DNA from: Polaromonas sp.
Lineage (GTDB): Bacteria > Pseudomonadota > Gammaproteobacteria > Burkholderiales > Burkholderiaceae_C
Assembly: GCF_013817205.1 (NCBI RefSeq)
Contig: NZ_JACDDD010000007.1
Coordinates: 1 to 64,000 of the forward strand
Reading direction: 5' to 3'
DNA: 64,000 nt
Shown: positions 36,383 through 45,222 of the stretch, piece by piece
How positions within the stretch are numbered: the first letter of the stretch is position 1
How the letters are laid out: every line of letters begins with the position of its first letter
Program-made: the position numbers and the translations under genes
Notes under the pieces: model-generated
Databases searched by the model: none
What the model saw: the letters and a program-made list of their open reading frames with translations, nothing else
Told to the model about the DNA's origin: nothing

Positions 36383-37123
36383 CTACACACTGAGGTAGGC
36401 CCGTCTGACTTCTTCATTGGCCGCCAGTTCGGCCATGGCTCCCTCATAGCGGATCTGGCCCTTTTCCAGCACATAAGCCCGGTCCGACACCAGCTCCGCA
36501 AAATGCATGTTCTGCTCGGACAGCAGAATGCTGACGCCCTGCGACTTGAGCTCGACGATCATCTGCGCCATCTGCTCGACGATCACCGGTGCCACACCTT
36601 CAGACGGCTCATCCAGCAGCACGAGATAGGGGTTGCCCATCAGCGAGCGCGCTACCGTCAGCATCTGCTGCTCGCCGCCACTCATGCGGCCACCCTGGCG
36701 GTCGGGCATCTCGCCGAGGTTGGGGAAAAGCTTGAACAGGCGCTCGGGCGTCCAGAACGGAGCCTGGCTGCCATCCGGCCAGCGGCGCGGCGGCTGTCGC
36801 CCCACTTCCAGGTTCTCCATCACCGTCAGGTCGGTGAATATGCGCCTGTCTTCCGGCACAAACCCAAGCCCCATGCGCGCCGCATGGTGCGGTTCGCTTT
36901 TTGAAATATCGGTACCAAGAAACGAAACACTGCCGCGCCGCTTGTCCAGCATGCCGATCAGCGTTTTGAGCGTTGTGGACTTTCCGGCGCCATTGCGGCC
37001 CATCAGCGCCACCACCTCGCCGCGCCGCACTTCAATGCCCACGTCGTAGAGAATCTGTGCCGCCCCGTACCAGGCACACAAGCCTTTGGCCTCCAGCAAA
37101 ATTCCTTCTTTGGCAGTGCTCAT
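36383..37123 (-). CDS. Branched-chain-type ABC transporter ATPase (LivF-like)
   Basis: A 246-residue ATPase: Walker A GRNGAGKST, signature MSGGEQQMLTVARSLM, Walker B LVLLDEPSEGVAP, H-loop SEQN. It is last in the importer gene run; its ATG overlaps the LivG-like stop by 4 bp. A 150-bp gap follows before the NicA-like gene on the same strand. The transporter lies between the hydroxylase and the hnr genes, so it probably imports the heteroaromatic substrate rather than amino acids. Confidence 0.9.
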   Translation of the reverse strand: MSTAKEGILLEAKGLCAWYGAAQILYDVGIEVRRGEVVALMGRNGAGKSTTLKTLIGMLDKRRGSVSFLGTDISKSEPHHAARMGLGFVPEDRRIFTDLTVMENLEVGRQPPRRWPDGSQAPFWTPERLFKLFPNLGEMPDRQGGRMSGGEQQMLTVARSLMGNPYLVLLDEPSEGVAPVIVEQMAQMIVELKSQGVSILLSEQNMHFAELVSDRAYVLEKGQIRYEGAMAELAANEEVRRAYLSV

Positions 37124-37902
37124 GATGCGGCGTCCTTTTCCAGCGTCTTTTTCTCGAAAGTCTTGCCGCTGCCGAAATAAACTTCCTGCACCTTGGGATG
37201 ATCGCGGATCTCCATCGGTTTTCCTTCTGCAATCAACCGGCCCCGCGCCAGCACGATCATGCGGTCGGCGTAGGCAAACACCACATCCATGCTGTGCTCC
37301 GTGAACAGCACGGCCATGCCACGGTTTATGACCAGCTGTTTGGTCAAGGCCATCAGGTCATTGCGCTCCCTGGGCGCCATGCCCGCAGTGGGCTCGTCCA
37401 TCAGCAGCAACTTGGGGTTGTTGGCCATGGCCATGGCGAGTTCCACCCGCTTGATGTCGCCGTAGGCCAGCACGCTGCAGGGCCGGTCCGCCTGGCCCTT
37501 CATGTGGACTTGGTCGAGCAGCACCAGCGCTTCTTCGCGCTTGTGATCGGCCGCCCGGCGCCACATGGAGAACAGTTTGCGGTCCGACGACAGCAGGGCC
37601 ATCTGGACATTTTCCACGACCGTCAGCGACGAAAACGTCTCTGCGATCTGGAAGGTGCGGCTGACACCCAGCCGCCAGATGTCCCGCGGAGCCAGTCCCG
37701 TCAATTCCTGGCCGTCCAGTTCGATGGAGCCGGCATCGGCCCGCAGTTGGCCATTGACCATGTTGAAGGTGGTTGACTTGCCCGCACCGTTGGGACCAAT
37801 CAGCGCCAGCAGCTCGCCGGCGGCCAGCTCGAAGCTGATGCCGTCGACGGCCCTGACGCCGCCAAATGATTTGCCGAGACCGGCTACCTTGAGCAAACTC
37901 AT
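37120..37902 (-). CDS. Branched-chain-type ABC transporter ATPase (LivG-like)
   Basis: A 260-residue ATPase: Walker A GPNGAGKST, signature LAYGDIKRVELAMAMA (the LivG variant), Walker B LLLMDEPTAGMAP, H-loop TEHSMDVVF. The start at MSLLKVAG overlaps the permease stop by 4 bp (ATGA); the longer track ORF runs back into the permease gene. It pairs with the LivF-like ATPase. Confidence 0.9.
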   Translation of the reverse strand: MSLLKVAGLGKSFGGVRAVDGISFELAAGELLALIGPNGAGKSTTFNMVNGQLRADAGSIELDGQELTGLAPRDIWRLGVSRTFQIAETFSSLTVVENVQMALLSSDRKLFSMWRRAADHKREEALVLLDQVHMKGQADRPCSVLAYGDIKRVELAMAMANNPKLLLMDEPTAGMAPRERNDLMALTKQLVINRGMAVLFTEHSMDVVFAYADRMIVLARGRLIAEGKPMEIRDHPKVQEVYFGSGKTFEKKTLEKDAAS

Positions 37903-39797
37903 GATTGCCCCTCTTTCGCGCCGCGCAGGCGCAGCAGCAGCTGTTTGGCAAAACCTGCGATGCCTTGCGGAAACAGCAGCACCAGAATCAGGATGATGGC
38001 CCCGAGCATGGCGCGCCAATAGTCGGTGTTGCGCGCCACTGTGTCATGCAGCCAGGTGAAAGTAACGGCGCCGACAATCGGGCCCACCAGCGTCTGGACA
38101 CCGCCCAGGAGAACCATGACCAGTCCGTCGATGGATTTGCCGACATGCAGACTTTCCGGGGAAATGCTTCCTTTGGAGAATGCATACAGCGCGCCCGCCA
38201 GTCCCGCGAAGGTGCCGGCGATGACAAAAGCCACCCATTGGATGCGTTTGACGTCGATACCGATGGCGTCGGAGCGAAGCACCGAATCGCGCGCAGCACG
38301 CATGCCGTAGCCGAAAGGGGAATAAAGCATGCGATGCATCAACAACACTGTGCCTGCGACCAGCGCGAGCGTCAGGTAGTAATACATCTTCTTGTCAGCC
38401 AGCCACTCCGACGGCCAGACACCGGTGAGCCCGTTGCTGCCACCGGTAAACGCATCCCACTGGTAGCAGATGGCCCAGGTGATCTGCGCAAACGCCAGGG
38501 TCAGCATGGCCAGGTACACACCCGAGAGGCGCACACAGAACCAGCCGTAAATGAGCGCACCGATGGCGGCCAGTGCAGGTGCGACGACCAGCGCCATCCC
38601 CATCGGCAGGTCCAGGCTGCGCACCAGCAGGGCGGCCCCGTAGGCCCCCAAGCCGAAATAGGCCGCGTGACCGAAGGAATGCATGCCGGCCGGGCCCATG
38701 ATGAAATGCAGGCTGGCCGCAAACAGCACGGCCACCAGCAAATCAATCAGCAGAACCGTGACATAAGGCGACTGCGCGGTCAGCACAGGCATCAGGGCAA
38801 GCAGGGCCAGCAGGGCCGCGCCGCCCCAGGTGTAGAGGCGATCAGGCGGCCGCAGCGGCTCCTCGGCCGTTCCGGCATGGCGGCTGGGCGCCTGTGGCCG
38901 GCCGAACAATCCCCAGGGCCTGGCCACCAGAACCACGGCCATCACGAGGAACTCCACCACCAGCGTCAGTTTGGAAAATGAAATGCTGACGCCCCAGATT
39001 TCAATCAAGCCCAGCCAGATGCAGATCGCCTTCAGCTCGGCGATGAGCAGGGCAGCCACATAAGCGCCGGGAATCGACCCCATGCCACCGACCACCACCA
39101 CGACAAAGGCGGCTCCGATGATGTGGAGATCCATGTCCAGGTTGGCCGGCTCACGCGGCAGCTGCAAGGCCCCGCCCAGCCCAGCCAGCAGCGCACCCAG
39201 GGCAAATACCGCTGTGAACAGCCAGGCCTGGTTGACTCCGAGCGCGCTGACCATCTCCCGGTCTTGTGTGGCAGCGCGCACCAGCGTGCCCCATCGGGTT
39301 TTGGTCAGCAGCAGCCAGAGCAGGCCAAGCACCACCGGACCGGCAACGATCAGGAACAGGTCGTATGCGGGGAATTGCCGACCCAGGATGGCGACCGAGC
39401 CTGTCAGCCCGGGTGCCCGCGGGCCCAGCAACTCTTCAGGCCCCCAGAACCACAACACGCCGTCCTTGATGACCAGGCCCAGTGCAAATGTCGCCAGCAA
39501 CTGGAACAGCTCGGGGGCGCGGTAAATCCTGCGCAGCAGCAGGACTTCCACCAGCGCACCGAGCACCCCTACCGCGAGCGCAGCAAGCAACAGGGCCGGC
39601 CAGAATCCGATGATCCCGCCAAGGTTGGCCACCAGGGAATAGGCCACATAAATGCCGACCATGAAAAACGAGCCGTGTGCAAAGTTGACGATACGGGTGA
39701 CACCGAAAATCAGCGACAGTCCTGCGGCCACCAGAAACAGCGACGATGCTCCGGCCAAGCCATTAAGCAACTGGACGACAAAACCTGAAAAGCTCAT
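37899..39797 (-). CDS. Fused branched-chain-type ABC permease (LivH-LivM)
   Basis: A 632-residue fusion of both permease subunits. The LivH half (about 1-300) opens NGLAGASSLFLVAAGLSLIF and contains FAHGSFFMVG and GGMGSIPGAYVAALL. A linker of about 35 polar residues (RPQAPSRHAGTAEEPLRPPD) follows. The LivM half (about 325-632) contains FIMGPAGMHSFGHAAYFGLG and ends LLFPQGIAG. About 15 membrane segments are expected. Fused LivHM occurs in several Burkholderiales importers for aromatic acids. It is separated by 149 bp from the binding-protein gene. Confidence 0.9.
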   Translation of the reverse strand: MSFSGFVVQLLNGLAGASSLFLVAAGLSLIFGVTRIVNFAHGSFFMVGIYVAYSLVANLGGIIGFWPALLLAALAVGVLGALVEVLLLRRIYRAPELFQLLATFALGLVIKDGVLWFWGPEELLGPRAPGLTGSVAILGRQFPAYDLFLIVAGPVVLGLLWLLLTKTRWGTLVRAATQDREMVSALGVNQAWLFTAVFALGALLAGLGGALQLPREPANLDMDLHIIGAAFVVVVVGGMGSIPGAYVAALLIAELKAICIWLGLIEIWGVSISFSKLTLVVEFLVMAVVLVARPWGLFGRPQAPSRHAGTAEEPLRPPDRLYTWGGAALLALLALMPVLTAQSPYVTVLLIDLLVAVLFAASLHFIMGPAGMHSFGHAAYFGLGAYGAALLVRSLDLPMGMALVVAPALAAIGALIYGWFCVRLSGVYLAMLTLAFAQITWAICYQWDAFTGGSNGLTGVWPSEWLADKKMYYYLTLALVAGTVLLMHRMLYSPFGYGMRAARDSVLRSDAIGIDVKRIQWVAFVIAGTFAGLAGALYAFSKGSISPESLHVGKSIDGLVMVLLGGVQTLVGPIVGAVTFTWLHDTVARNTDYWRAMLGAIILILVLLFPQGIAGFAKQLLLRLRGAKEGQS

Positions 39798-39946
39798 GAG
39801 CTACCCTTTGTATGCGGGAGGAAAGCCACTGGCAGACGCTTGCGCAGGCCAACGGCCTGTTGCCAACACCCACCGCTTGCAAAGCCCGGCCGGCACCCGC
39901 GCGCATGGCACGGGACCGAACTGGGCTCGGCCGTACGCCAGCCTGC

Positions 39947-41152
39947 TTAATCGGCGGGACGCAGCTTCTTGACTTCTGCGGCCGTCGGCTGGAACTTCGC
40001 GCCATCCATGTAGCGGTAGTCGACCATCACGCCTTTGCCGCCATCGTTTTTTGTGCGCCCGACATAAGCGCCCATGGTGGACTGGTGGTCTTCGGTCCGG
40101 TAGACGACGGGGCCAAAAGGCGTGGTGACTTTCAGGCCGCGGAAGGCGGCAATCATTTTTTCCGTGTCAGTGGACTTGGCCTTCTTCATGCCCTCGGCCA
40201 GCGAGATGATGGCGCTGTACCCCACGACCGAACCGAGGCGTGGATAGTCCTTGTACTTGCCGTGGTAAGCGAGGAAAAAGGCCTTGTGCTCAGGCGTCTG
40301 GACACCGTACCACGGGTAGCCGGTCACAAGCCAGCCGTTGGGCGTCTCGTCTTTCAGCGGATCCAGGTACTCGGGCTCACCGGTCAGCAGGCTGACGACT
40401 TCCCGCCCCTGAAACAGCCCGCGCGTATTTCCCTCACGCACAAACTTGGAGAGGTCGGCGCCGAAAAGCACGTTGAAGATCGCATCTGGTTTGGCATCGG
40501 CCAGGGCCTGCACCACGCTGCCGGAGTCCACCTTCCCCAGCGGGGGCGCCTGTTCGGCCACAAACTCCACATCAGGCTGCGCCTCCTTGAGCAGCTTCTT
40601 GAAGCTGGCTGCGGCGGACTGGCCATACTCGTAGTTGGGATACACCACAGCCCAGCGCTTTTTCTTCATGGCCGCAGCATCGGGCACCAGCATGGCCACC
40701 TGCATGTAGGTCGAAGCGCGCAGGCGGAAGGTGTAGCGGTTGCCGTTTTGCCAGACGATCTTGTCGGTCAGCGGCTCTGCGGCGAGGAAGAAGAATTTTT
40801 TCTGCTTTGCGAAATCCGTCAGCGCCAGCCCGATGTGCGAGAGGAAGGAGCCCGTCAGGACATCCACCTTTTCACGTGAGACCAGCTCTTCAGCGGCCCG
40901 CACCGCATCGCCAGGGTTGGCATTGTCGTCGCGAACGATCAGTTCGATTTTTTTGCCGTTGACGCCGCCGGCCGCATTGATTTCCTCAACCGCCAGCTCC
41001 ATGCCTTTTTTGTAGGGTTCGAGGAAGGCGGGTTGCGCTTTGTAGCTGTTGATCTCGCCAATCTTGATGACCCCCTGCGCATGGGCCACCCCCATCGAGG
41101 CGACCAGACCCAGAACAGTCATGCTGCCCAGTATTTTGTATTGCATCTTCAT
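39947..41152 (-). CDS. Branched-chain-type ABC transporter substrate-binding protein
   Basis: A 401-residue periplasmic binding protein of the LivK/Peripla_BP_6 family. It has a signal peptide (ILGSMTVLGLVASMGVAHAQ), then the usual IKIGEINSYK opening, NAAGGVNGKKIELIVRDDNA and the hinge region. The ligand cannot be read from sequence. The operon context (hydroxylase, DUF1185 pair, UPF0280, hnr) favours nicotinate or a related heteroaromatic acid. It lies 48 bp downstream of the first DUF1185 gene on the same strand. Confidence 0.9.
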   Translation of the reverse strand: MKMQYKILGSMTVLGLVASMGVAHAQGVIKIGEINSYKAQPAFLEPYKKGMELAVEEINAAGGVNGKKIELIVRDDNANPGDAVRAAEELVSREKVDVLTGSFLSHIGLALTDFAKQKKFFFLAAEPLTDKIVWQNGNRYTFRLRASTYMQVAMLVPDAAAMKKKRWAVVYPNYEYGQSAAASFKKLLKEAQPDVEFVAEQAPPLGKVDSGSVVQALADAKPDAIFNVLFGADLSKFVREGNTRGLFQGREVVSLLTGEPEYLDPLKDETPNGWLVTGYPWYGVQTPEHKAFFLAYHGKYKDYPRLGSVVGYSAIISLAEGMKKAKSTDTEKMIAAFRGLKVTTPFGPVVYRTEDHQSTMGAYVGRTKNDGGKGVMVDYRYMDGAKFQPTAAEVKKLRPAD

Positions 41153-41200
41153 AAGAACTCCTGCTTGTCGTGGACCGGAAAGGGTGGTGAAGCGGCCCGT

Positions 41201-41785
41201 CTAGCGGAGCCCGTCTTCACCCTGGATTTCGTGGAGCTGCAAGCCGCCCACGCGCGGCAAAGGTCGGCCGCTGTCTGTCACAACAACAGCGACCACAATC
41301 TCATTGGCCCGGGGCGCATCCGCCACACGGGCTTCCATCGCATCGAAATGGCTGCGCACAAAAGCCGCGTCCTTGTGCCCAAGCGGCACATCAATCGCAG
41401 TGCCCAGTCCACCGCGCTTTTTACTTGAGGGCACCAGGGCCGCGCCTTTTTCGACAGCCAGACGCAGCGGCGCGCCCAGCTTGGGGTGCAGAATGGCCGC
41501 AGCATGCTCGATCTCGCCGGCCTCGCCAACAATGGCGGCCTTGCCGTAACTCTGTGCTTGGCCGGGGGCGATGCCCAGGGCCTGCACGCATTTCTGGCCC
41601 AGCAACGCACCCAGTTCTTCGCCGATGGCGATCAACTCGTCCAGGTTCTCCTGGTAAACGCCGGCAAACGGGTTGGCGATGACAGCCATGGCCAGCGCCC
41701 GGCGTGTCGGCGGATTGACCCGCTGGCCCATTTCCATGTGGGTTTCGTCGACCTGGACGATGATCTTGCGAATGTTTGCTGTCAT
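41201..41785 (-). CDS. DUF1185 / 'amino acid synthesis' family protein, paralogue 1
   Basis: A 194-residue member of PF06684. Structures of the family show a chorismate-mutase-like fold, but no reaction is established. Family blocks: VNPPTRRALAMAVIANPFAG, YGKAAIVGEAGEIEHAA, GTAIDVPLGHKDAAFVRSHF. The start MTANIRK has AAGGA upstream; the track ORF is longer. It shares blocks with the next gene (NPFAG, YGKGAIIG.AGE.EHG, DVP..H..A.YVRSHFDA), so the two are tandem paralogues and may form a heteromer. Their place beside hnr and ena suggests a role in late nicotinate breakdown. Confidence 0.82.
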   Translation of the reverse strand: MTANIRKIIVQVDETHMEMGQRVNPPTRRALAMAVIANPFAGVYQENLDELIAIGEELGALLGQKCVQALGIAPGQAQSYGKAAIVGEAGEIEHAAAILHPKLGAPLRLAVEKGAALVPSSKKRGGLGTAIDVPLGHKDAAFVRSHFDAMEARVADAPRANEIVVAVVVTDSGRPLPRVGGLQLHEIQGEDGLR

Positions 41786-41819
41786 GTGTTTTCCTTGTAC
41801 ATCTTGCGGCGCCGCCGCT

Positions 41820-42461
41820 TCAGCGCAGGCCGTCCCACTTGCTGATTGCGCCCGCAGCGAGGCCGCCAACCCGGGCGTGGACGCGCGGGCCGGTGCTCAT
41901 CGCCAGGATAAAAACGATTTCATCAGCCAGCGGTGCACCTGGAACGCGGACTTCGATGGCGTCAAAATGGCTGCGCACGTAGGCGGCATTGATGTGGGTC
42001 ATGGGCACGTCCAGCGCCGCCCCGGGGCCGCCCACCTTTTTGGTCGAAGGCACGATGGACAGGGCATTGCCAGGGCGGCCGGATTTCCCCTCGCCCTGCC
42101 CCTTGGCATAGGCAGCGGCATCGCCCTTCCAGCCCAGCAGCTCACGCATGGCGTAGCCTCCCGGTACATGCCACAGCGCGCCGTGTTCGAGTTCACCGGC
42201 GGCACCAATGATGGCCCCTTTGCCGTAGCCCTCGATGCGTTCGGTGGGCACATCCATGGCCGCGAGCAGCTTGCGCGCCATCGCCAGCCCAACCGGATCC
42301 AGCGCCGCCATCATCGGCAGGATCTCGGGCTCATAACGACCGGCAAAGGGATTGGTCAGCACCACACCGACCGCACCGCGCAGCAGGGGCAGGGCAGCCA
42401 CCGGCCCGAATTCGTGCCGGATCTGCTCCACGTGCGTGAAGATGCGTCGTATTTCAATCAT
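41820..42461 (-). CDS. DUF1185 / 'amino acid synthesis' family protein, paralogue 2
   Basis: A 213-residue second copy of the PF06684 family with LTNPFAGRYEPE, EGYGKGAIIGAAGELEHGA and DVPMTHINAAYVRSHFDAIE. It carries about 20 more residues than paralogue 1, mostly in WHVPGGYAMRELLGWKGDA. The start MIEIRRIF is used since the track ORF prefix is not family-like; the ribosome site is weak. It lies 34 bp upstream of paralogue 1 and 22 bp downstream of the UPF0280 gene. The function is unknown. Confidence 0.82.
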   Translation of the reverse strand: MIEIRRIFTHVEQIRHEFGPVAALPLLRGAVGVVLTNPFAGRYEPEILPMMAALDPVGLAMARKLLAAMDVPTERIEGYGKGAIIGAAGELEHGALWHVPGGYAMRELLGWKGDAAAYAKGQGEGKSGRPGNALSIVPSTKKVGGPGAALDVPMTHINAAYVRSHFDAIEVRVPGAPLADEIVFILAMSTGPRVHARVGGLAAGAISKWDGLR

Positions 42462-42483
42462 CGCTGTGTGCCCATCTGTTTCA

Positions 42484-43392
42484 TTAAGCAAATACCGAAC
42501 CAAGTTGCTGGCTGCTGCAGTGATTTTCTGGTGTTCCCATGGCCGCAGTATCGGTGCTGGCAATCTGATTCTGACAAATCAGCACAGCCGACCAGATCAG
42601 ACCGGCTGCGCGCAGCGTCTGCGCACGCTTGAGACCCGCGCGCAAGGCCTGCTGCACCAGCACCGGCTCCAGTGGTGGAACCTCTACCGTGACCAGCAAG
42701 TCACCCAGGTCGGAGTCGTCCTTCAACTGACACGCTGGACGGCGCTGGATTCGGGGATCAGCCAGGTTGACGGCATTGGCAATGACAGTGGCGGCCGCGT
42801 CGGCTTCAGACGCCGTGCCGGCCAGCACCGTCACGCTGTCGGCAATGCCCAGTGAGAAGCTCCTACCACGCCAGCCGCTGGTGGCCACACCGCGCACCGG
42901 CAGCTGGTTGGAAATTTCAAACTGTCCATCCGTACAGATGCCGCCGCGCAACTCGTCGACATCCAGTCGCGCCAGATCGGCATACAGGCCGACCCGCACC
43001 GATTGCGAAGGTGCCAAGTGCAGCGCAATGTCTCCGCCGTTGTTGACCCAGGCCCGCGCCACGCCGGCGGTGCAATAGCAGGCTATCAGTTCCTGCGCCA
43101 CGGCGCCGGCCACCGCAGCCATCGGAGTGATGAAACTGTTCTTGTACGGCTGGCAGGCTCGCCACATGCGTCGCGCAACCGGGCCGCGTAGTGGACAGCC
43201 GCCCTGCACCGGAAGCCGAAGGAGCGGAAGTTCTTCCACGAGCTCGCCCAGAATGCCGCGAAAACGCAGCCACGCATCTTCATGGGCTTCTTCTACGGAC
43301 GCAGGGGCTCCACTGGCACCAAGCACCACATCCATAGGACCGTGCTGCAGATGCCAGCGGCCATCAGGCAAACGTGTGCGTTGGGCGTCCAT
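42484..43392 (-). CDS. UPF0280 family protein (ApbE-like fold)
   Basis: A 302-residue UPF0280 protein. The family shares the fold of ApbE, the FMN transferase that attaches flavin covalently to proteins. Family blocks: ITPMAAVAGAVAQELI, ARAWVNNGGDIALHL, GRSFSLGIADSVTVLAGTAS and DAAATVIANAVNL. The start MDAQRTRLPDGRW is chosen 8 bp after the hnr stop; a GTG two codons earlier is possible. Because E. barkeri 6-hydroxynicotinate reductase is reported to carry a covalent flavin, this gene directly after hnr may encode its flavin-attachment factor. That is an inference. Confidence 0.82.
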   Translation of the reverse strand: MDAQRTRLPDGRWHLQHGPMDVVLGASGAPASVEEAHEDAWLRFRGILGELVEELPLLRLPVQGGCPLRGPVARRMWRACQPYKNSFITPMAAVAGAVAQELIACYCTAGVARAWVNNGGDIALHLAPSQSVRVGLYADLARLDVDELRGGICTDGQFEISNQLPVRGVATSGWRGRSFSLGIADSVTVLAGTASEADAAATVIANAVNLADPRIQRRPACQLKDDSDLGDLLVTVEVPPLEPVLVQQALRAGLKRAQTLRAAGLIWSAVLICQNQIASTDTAAMGTPENHCSSQQLGSVFA

Positions 43393-43400
43393 GCGGATCA

Positions 43401-45017
43401 CTAACCGAGGAGGGGTTGACGCGCCAGCGGCCAGGGGTTGGCGGCAGGCCGTGCTGACCACTGCAGTGACGATGGCGCGCCTTCGTTGTGCCAGGCACCG
43501 CGGGACAAGGCCTCTTCCAGCGTGCGCACATGATCCATGTGACCACCCAGCGCGCGGTAGTCCTCCAGCTTCATGCTGAATTCGATTGGCGCGACCACGG
43601 CCGGCGTGGGTACGGTGCCAAAACTGTTGTCCGGCATGCGCATGACATCGACCATGATGGTGATGCCTCCGCCCGGCCAGACATAGGCCGGCGCGCCGCC
43701 GCAGGTGACATTGACCAGCGCACTCTTGATGGCCCGCGTCAGCAGCACCGGATTTTCTGTCACGCCCGCGCGCAGGCTGCCGCCCGCGCCACCGAGGAAC
43801 AGCACGGTGGACAGCGAAGGCTCGCAGTTTTCACCGATACGCTCGACGACCAGTCGAACCTCGTCAGGCATGTCCTGCTCGACGGGCACCAGCTCTTCAT
43901 TGAGCACATACCAGTTCGCATGCTCGCCGGTGGTGGACGTCATCAGCAGGCGCAGGCCGGGCCAGGCGCCATCGGTGTCCCAGCCCTCGATGATCGACAA
44001 GGGATCGGCAATGTCGGTGCCGCCCCAGCCGGTTCCCGGATTGGCCACCTGAAAGTAGCGGCCTGGTGTCGATTTGCGGCCACGCATCCGGATGCCCGAG
44101 GCGCGCATGTCCAGGCAGCGGCCCGCCTGATGCTCGGTCAGCACGCCCGTGATGTGATCGTCCACCACCACCACTTCGTCGGCTTTGCCGAACAGCTGTT
44201 TCGCAAAAATGCCTATGGTGGCGGAGCCGCAACCCACACGCATGCGTTGCTCCTCGACCCCGTTGACGATGGGCGCGCGGCCAGCCTGGATGACGATCTG
44301 CGAGCCCCCGTCAATGGTGAACTCCACCGCCTTCTTGTTGCCCAGCGATTGCATCATGTCCATGGTGACGCGGCCTTCCTTCTTGCTGCCGCCGGTCAGG
44401 TGGTGCACACCCCCCAGTGACAGCATCTGCGAGCCGTATTCCGCCGTCGTCACATGGCCGACCACCTCGCCCTTGCAGCGCACATTGGCCTGTTCGGCAC
44501 CCAGGAACCGGTCGGTGTCTATCTTCACCTTGAGGCTGCAGTAGCTGAAGATGCCTTCGGTCACCACCGTGACCATGTCGACGCCGTCCACCTTCGAGCA
44601 CACGATAAAGGGCGCGGGCTTGTAGTCGGGGTAGGTGGTGGAGGAGCCGACCCCTGTCACAAACACCTCGTCCGCCAGCAACAGATCGCCGCTCCATGAT
44701 GACGGGGCGGGCTGAATTTCGGGGCCATTAGCAAGCGCCGGCCGGCCGGCGAAGGCCACCACCTTGGCTTCGGTTTTCAACAGACTGCGGCGCAGCAACA
44801 ACACCGGATCGGTACGGACCAGGGCGCCGCCGCTGTTGGCGTAGCGATCACAGGCACCGGTGCGGCCATCGGAAATCTGGCACAACACCGGGCAGGCGTT
44901 GCACTCGACTTTTTCACCGTTCATGCGCTCGTTGCGCGGCCTGGCCTTTTCCAGCACCTGTGCAAAGGCCGGCGCATCCATGCCCGGCAGGCCATCCGTC
45001 TTGGTATGTTCCGTCAT
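43401..45017 (-). CDS. hnr: 6-hydroxynicotinate reductase
   Basis: A 538-residue iron-sulfur flavoenzyme matching, as I recall the family, the 6-hydroxynicotinate reductase of anaerobic nicotinate fermentation. It reduces 6-hydroxynicotinate to 1,4,5,6-tetrahydro-6-oxonicotinate with ferredoxin. The N terminus has four cysteines spaced for a [4Fe-4S] cluster (CNACPVLC and GACDRY, about residues 39-57). Later Gly-rich blocks (FLGGAGGSLRAGVTENPVLL, CGGAPAYVWPGGGI) are typical of the group. The start MTEHTKTD has AGAGG 8 bp upstream; the track ATG 11 codons earlier lacks one. It is divergent from the ferredoxin-NADP reductase gene across a region with two dyads. It is shorter than the E. barkeri protein, which carries extra ferredoxin domains. 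Confidence 0.78.
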   Translation of the reverse strand: MTEHTKTDGLPGMDAPAFAQVLEKARPRNERMNGEKVECNACPVLCQISDGRTGACDRYANSGGALVRTDPVLLLRRSLLKTEAKVVAFAGRPALANGPEIQPAPSSWSGDLLLADEVFVTGVGSSTTYPDYKPAPFIVCSKVDGVDMVTVVTEGIFSYCSLKVKIDTDRFLGAEQANVRCKGEVVGHVTTAEYGSQMLSLGGVHHLTGGSKKEGRVTMDMMQSLGNKKAVEFTIDGGSQIVIQAGRAPIVNGVEEQRMRVGCGSATIGIFAKQLFGKADEVVVVDDHITGVLTEHQAGRCLDMRASGIRMRGRKSTPGRYFQVANPGTGWGGTDIADPLSIIEGWDTDGAWPGLRLLMTSTTGEHANWYVLNEELVPVEQDMPDEVRLVVERIGENCEPSLSTVLFLGGAGGSLRAGVTENPVLLTRAIKSALVNVTCGGAPAYVWPGGGITIMVDVMRMPDNSFGTVPTPAVVAPIEFSMKLEDYRALGGHMDHVRTLEEALSRGAWHNEGAPSSLQWSARPAANPWPLARQPLLG

Positions 45018-45090
45018 CGTGTTCGCCTCTTGTCGCGTCAGACTCGCCATCGTGGTGCATCAACACCAATGTAGTGCGCGCTTAATTTAA

Positions 45091-45108
45091 ATGTTGTATT
45101 TGCTACAT
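45091..45108. promoter_or_regulatory. Candidate TetR operator 1 (hnr side)
   Basis: ATGTTGTATTTGCTACAT, an imperfect dyad with outer ATGT/ACAT arms. It is repeated with one change at 45205-45222. It lies 74 bp before the hnr start, where it would overlap a possible hnr promoter. Confidence 0.6.
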
Positions 45109-45204
45109 TTGAAGTCAATGTAGCGCAGGGAAATTTGCAAAGCAATAGTATTTGCACGCTTGCCTGAATATTTATTTCAATGATGTTGCAATCACTTAAT
45201 TTTC

Positions 45205-45222
45205 ATGTTGCATTTGCTACAT
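45205..45222. promoter_or_regulatory. Candidate TetR operator 2 (fpr side)
   Basis: ATGTTGCATTTGCTACAT, 17 of 18 bases identical to operator 1 and in the same orientation, 114 bp away. It is the likely control site for the fpr-tetR-ena transcript. Confidence 0.6.

Noticed and set aside
36235-36501. 88-residue ORF between the NicA-like and LivF-like genes
   Set aside because: Overlaps the 3' end of the LivF-like gene in another frame and has no family features.
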